Positions 4,408 through 7,193 of a stretch of 7,193 nt of DNA are shown piece after piece (the stretch's first letter is position 1; each line of letters opens with the position of its first letter). The translations under genes and the position numbers were made by a program. The notes under the pieces are model-generated. The model was given only the letters and a program-made list of their open reading frames with translations, had not been told where the DNA came from and did no database searches. This DNA comes from Limnochordia bacterium. GTDB lineage: Bacteria > Bacillota > Limnochordia > Darwinibacteriales > B1SED10-159. The stretch spans positions 1 through 7,193 of the forward strand of contig SLOZ01000154.1 in NCBI GenBank assembly GCA_007132255.1. The letters are read 5' to 3'.

Positions 4408-5643
4408 ATGAAGCGAAGCGTGTTCGTAGTGTTAGTGTTGTTGTTGCTCAGTTCTGCTGGAACATCGGCCGGGGACCCGGTGCTCCTAAACGTGGGCGGC
4501 GCTGTGGCGGAGCCGAGCCCCATGGCTATCAACGGCATGAATTATGGTAACTGGATGGTTCTCTATGACTTAGGGGACTACTACCATGAACTGAATATTC
4601 CCCTACTGCGGTTTCCAGCAGGAAACTACGGTGACGAGAATCTTCTCAACCATAGGGCCTTGGAGAGGTTTGTCCGGGCGGCCAGGTATCTGGACGCTGA
4701 GCCCATGGTGCAGCAGAACATCCTCCAGGGCAGTCCGGAAGAAGCAGCTCATTGGGTGCAGGTCTCGCTGGACGAAGGCTGGGGCATCCGCTATTGGTTT
4801 ATTGGCAATGAACCGGACCTGTTCGCCACCAATCGTGCCCAACCCCATTGGACACCGGAATTTTATGCCAATACATTCCGCCAATATGCTGAGGCGATTA
4901 AGGCCGTGGATCCGGAGGCGAAGGTGATCGGGCCGGTGGTCACCGGAACTCCCAATGAAGTCTGGATTAAGACGTTTCTCAGTATCGCTGGGGATGTTGT
5001 CGATATTCTGGCTTGGCAGTGGTATCCCAGTGATGGGAGCATGGATCGCGAGGCTGCTTTGGCTACGGCCGTGGAAGTGCGGGACCATATGCGGATGTTT
5101 CGCCAATGGATGGCGGATCCTGCCGTTAATCCCTTAGGATACCAACGGGACATACCGCTGTTCCTCTCGGAATTCGGGTTGAGTTGGCGTACCGACCATG
5201 CCCGGCTTTTGACAGATATGACTGCAGCTCTTTGGCTGGCTGAAGCGTGGAGCGAGATGGTTCTGGAAGGCTTGGATTATGCTGCCTATTTCGCCCTGCA
5301 AGGTACCGGTGGTCACGGTCTTTTTGATGCTGGTTGGTTTCCAAGGCCAACCTATTTTGCAGCCTGGATGTTAGCCCGGATGGGCCCCGTATGGCATGAA
5401 GTCGAACACGGCGGCCACCGCCAGGATATGGTCATGTACGCAGCTCGGGATGAGGAGCAGTGGAGCATTTTGTTGGTTAACAAGCGCAGGCAAGCTGTGC
5501 AGGTTGCCGTACCTGCTGACACAGGAATTGTCCACCATTGGGTGGATGACGAGGAGCAGGAGGATCTGTGGTTTCGCCGGGCAGGTTCAGTTATCGATAT
5601 ACCAGCGTACTCCTTAAATTTGATAACGTTTCCAGCTGACTAA
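4408..5643 (+). CDS. Secreted glycoside hydrolase, clan GH-A-like, family uncertain
   Basis: This is a predicted exported retaining glycosidase of 411 residues. The N terminus is a Sec signal peptide: KR at 2-3, hydrophobic core V5-L14, and a likely cut after T-S-A21. There is no lipobox Cys. The mature part looks like a (beta/alpha)8 barrel followed by a small beta-rich C-terminal domain (about 325-411) ending YSLNLITFP. RYWFIGNEPDL (128-138) supplies the probable acid/base E135, preceded by Asn as in clan GH-A. IPLFLSEFGLSW (249-260) supplies the probable nucleophile E255. LRFPAGNYGDE (67-77) and LAWQWYP (201-207) are likely substrate-site segments. The pattern recalls GH39/GH51/GH79-type enzymes, but I cannot place it in a family or name its substrate. 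The start is supported by the signal peptide and AAAGGG at 4395-4400. GH1 follows after 39 nt, so the two are probably co-transcribed. Confidence 0.8.
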   Translation: MKRSVFVVLVLLLLSSAGTSAGDPVLLNVGGAVAEPSPMAINGMNYGNWMVLYDLGDYYHELNIPLLRFPAGNYGDENLLNHRALERFVRAARYLDAEPMVQQNILQGSPEEAAHWVQVSLDEGWGIRYWFIGNEPDLFATNRAQPHWTPEFYANTFRQYAEAIKAVDPEAKVIGPVVTGTPNEVWIKTFLSIAGDVVDILAWQWYPSDGSMDREAALATAVEVRDHMRMFRQWMADPAVNPLGYQRDIPLFLSEFGLSWRTDHARLLTDMTAALWLAEAWSEMVLEGLDYAAYFALQGTGGHGLFDAGWFPRPTYFAAWMLARMGPVWHEVEHGGHRQDMVMYAARDEEQWSILLVNKRRQAVQVAVPADTGIVHHWVDDEEQEDLWFRRAGSVIDIPAYSLNLITFPAD

Positions 5644-5666
5644 GTAGAATACTTTACATGACAAAG

Positions 5667-5678
5667 AAGGGAGAGAGG
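5667..5678 (+). promoter_or_regulatory. Shine-Dalgarno region supporting a TTG start
   Basis: A purine run containing AAGGGAG (5667-5673, 9 nt before the start) and GAGAGG (5673-5678, 4 nt before) precedes TTG 5683. An in-frame TGA at 5659-5661 and the absence of any ATG or GTG between it and 5683 leave TTG as the start. Confidence 0.75.
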
Positions 5679-5682
5679 CTTT

Positions 5683-7005
5683 TTGAGATTTCCAAAGGAC
5701 TTACAATGGGGAGCGGCTACAGCTTCGTACCAAATCGAAGGCGCAGTGAGCGCTGACGGTCGCAGTGAATCCATCTGGGATCGCTTTTCTCGAACACCCG
5801 GTAAGGTTCAAAACGGGGATACCGGGGATACGGCCTGTGATCACTACCATCGCTATGCTGAGGATGTTCAAGCTATGGCTGATTTGGGCATCAAGGCATA
5901 TCGGTTTTCGTTGGCCTGGCCGCGGATCGTTCCTGACGGTAAGGGAAAACCTAATCCCAAGGGTTTAGATTTCTACCTGCGTTTGTTGGATGAACTCCAG
6001 ACAAAGGGCATTGAACCCGTTCCTACCCTGTATCATTGGGATCTGCCGCAGAGTCTCGAGGATAATGGCGGTTGGGTGAATCGAGATACCGCTAAATATT
6101 TCCAGGATTATGCTGCGTACGTGTTTGACGAGTTAAAGGATAGAGTCGCTATGTGGATTACCCACAACGAGCCGTGGTGTGCTGCGTTCCTAGGCTACGG
6201 TTTCGGGGTACATGCGCCCGGTAAGCAGGACTTTCAGCAGGCCATAGCCGCTGCGCACCATCTGCTAGTATCACATGGATTGGCTGTGAAGGCCTTTGAA
6301 GACCTAGGCAGTCCAGGCCGTATCGGCATTACATTGAACCTAACTCCCCAGTATCCGGCATCGGATAGTTCGGAGGATCGGGCGGCTGTCAAACGCGGGG
6401 ATGGATTTACCAATCGCTGGTTCTTGGACCCTGTTTTCAAGGGGACGTACCCAGACGATATCTACGAACTGTGGGAGGCGGCCGGGGTTGCACCGCCAGT
6501 TCAGGAAGACGACATGGCGATCATTAGTCGTCCGACCGATTTTCTTGGTGTTAACTATTATACCCGGGCCATCGTCGGCCATGGGAAGCTGCCGCTCCTG
6601 GAGATGGACACCAAACCGCCAGTCTATCCGGTTACCAAGATGGACTGGGAGATTTATCCAGACGGACTGTACCGTTTGTTGATGCGTCTGCATGAGGACT
6701 ATGGCCCCATCCCGCTCTACGTGACGGAGAATGGTGCGTGCTTCGATGATACGATGGTTCAGGGACGCGTCCCTGACCAGGGGCGTACCCAGTATCTGCA
6801 GAGCCATTTTGACGCAGCACTGCGAGCTATCGAGCAAGGCGTGCCACTAAAAGGCTATTACGTGTGGTCGCTGTTGGACAACTTTGAGTGGGCTTTTGGT
6901 TATGATCGTCGCTTCGGCATTATTCACGTCGACTTTGCCACACAAAAACGCACTTGGAAAGACAGCGCCCGCTGGTATCAAAGTTTTCTAGCAGGACAGT
7001 CATAA
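5683..7005 (+). CDS. GH1 beta-glucosidase / beta-glycosidase
   Basis: This is a cytoplasmic retaining beta-glycosidase of family GH1, likely hydrolysing imported beta-linked disaccharides or short oligosaccharides. It has 440 residues, typical of bacterial GH1, with no signal peptide. FPKDLQWGAATASYQIEGA (3-21) is the family N-terminal signature, with Q17 in the glycone pocket. YRFSLAWPRI (73-82) and YHWDLPQSLED (117-127, H118) are conserved. THNEPW (160-165) gives acid/base E163. LYVTENG (345-351) gives nucleophile E349. VWSLLDNFEWAFGY (394-407) contains the sugar-binding E402 and W395. The TTG start at 5683 is fixed by homology of the N terminus. The upstream secreted glycosidase and the downstream LacI regulator suggest one catabolic cluster. 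Beta-galactosidase, beta-fucosidase or beta-xylosidase activity is also possible. 6-Phospho activity cannot be judged from what I see. Confidence 0.96.
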   Translation: MRFPKDLQWGAATASYQIEGAVSADGRSESIWDRFSRTPGKVQNGDTGDTACDHYHRYAEDVQAMADLGIKAYRFSLAWPRIVPDGKGKPNPKGLDFYLRLLDELQTKGIEPVPTLYHWDLPQSLEDNGGWVNRDTAKYFQDYAAYVFDELKDRVAMWITHNEPWCAAFLGYGFGVHAPGKQDFQQAIAAAHHLLVSHGLAVKAFEDLGSPGRIGITLNLTPQYPASDSSEDRAAVKRGDGFTNRWFLDPVFKGTYPDDIYELWEAAGVAPPVQEDDMAIISRPTDFLGVNYYTRAIVGHGKLPLLEMDTKPPVYPVTKMDWEIYPDGLYRLLMRLHEDYGPIPLYVTENGACFDDTMVQGRVPDQGRTQYLQSHFDAALRAIEQGVPLKGYYVWSLLDNFEWAFGYDRRFGIIHVDFATQKRTWKDSARWYQSFLAGQS

Positions 7006-7051
7006 TTGCCGGTGGAAGACGTCTGATGGTTCTCAAGGAAGGGTGTGCACG

Positions 7052-7193
7052 ATGCCGACCATATCCGATGTGGCGAAGCGGGCCAAGGTGTCAAAGGCCA
7101 CTGTATCTCGCGTCGTTAATGGCATTCAGGTTCGGGAAGACTCACGACAGCGAGTACTCAAAGCCATCGCAGAGTTGGGTTACCGGCCCAATG
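7052..7193 (+). CDS. LacI-family transcriptional regulator, 5' part
   Basis: Only the first 47 residues lie in the window. They form the N-terminal LacI helix-turn-helix: MPTISDVAKRAKVSKATVSR, then VVNG and a third helix ending LKAIAELGYRPN. The recognition helix is SKATVSRVVNG (14-24). The ATG at 7052 matches the family start (MxTIxDVA) and has GAAGGG at 7038-7043, 8 nt upstream. An in-frame GTG at 7043 would add three residues and is less likely. The gene follows GH1 by 46 nt with no terminator visible between them, so it may be co-transcribed and autoregulated. It probably represses the adjacent glycosidases until a sugar effector binds; the effector domain lies outside the window. Confidence 0.95.
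   Translation, partial: MPTISDVAKRAKVSKATVSRVVNGIQVREDSRQRVLKAIAELGYRPN

Noticed and set aside
1..7193. CRISPR arrays, transposases, phage genes, toxin-antitoxin pairs or other defence genes
   Set aside because: No repeat-spacer pattern, transposase-like motif or small paired orphan genes were seen. The space is filled by housekeeping and carbohydrate genes.

Overview
The window looks like a chromosomal segment of a Bacillota (Firmicutes) bacterium of moderate GC, perhaps a clostridial or Limnochordia-like lineage. The evidence is purine-rich GGAGG-type Shine-Dalgarno sites before most genes, TTG and GTG starts, sigma-A-like promoters, tRNAs with encoded CCA, and the rph-rdgB pairing known from Bacillus and relatives. 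The lineage assignment is an inference and the species cannot be read from this sequence. Every gene lies on the + strand.

Left block (1-2716), housekeeping: the 3' part of murD (peptidoglycan precursor synthesis), a complete class I fumarase beta subunit (fumB) without its alpha partner, rph (RNase PH) and rdgB (house-cleaning XTP/dITP pyrophosphatase). Gaps are 21 and 15 nt, then a 1-nt overlap, so this is probably one transcript. No terminator with a U-tract follows rdgB. Instead, a near-perfect sigma-A promoter begins inside the rdgB stop codon.

Middle block (2713-3172): that promoter, four tightly packed tRNA genes, Pro(TGG), Gly(TCC), Arg(TCT) and His(GTG), and a Rho-independent terminator. 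This is a complete stable-RNA operon.

Next (3291-4276) comes a monocistronic gene for an FMN-dependent nitronate monooxygenase/FabK-like enzyme with a C-terminal four-cysteine motif, closed by a strong terminator.

Right block (4303-7193), carbohydrate use: a promoter, a possible LacI-type operator (AACCGGTT) flanked by a direct repeat, a secreted clan GH-A-like glycoside hydrolase of uncertain family, a cytoplasmic GH1 beta-glucosidase and the start of a LacI-family regulator that runs off the window. The likely logic is extracellular cleavage, uptake by a transporter outside the window, intracellular hydrolysis by GH1 and local repression by the LacI protein.

No mobile element, CRISPR array or phage gene was seen, and there is no stretch over 300 bases without a gene. 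Nothing here amounts to a clearly new system. The most unusual points are the orphan fumB in a cell-wall/RNA operon, the dyad inside the tRNA promoter, and the unassigned secreted glycosidase.
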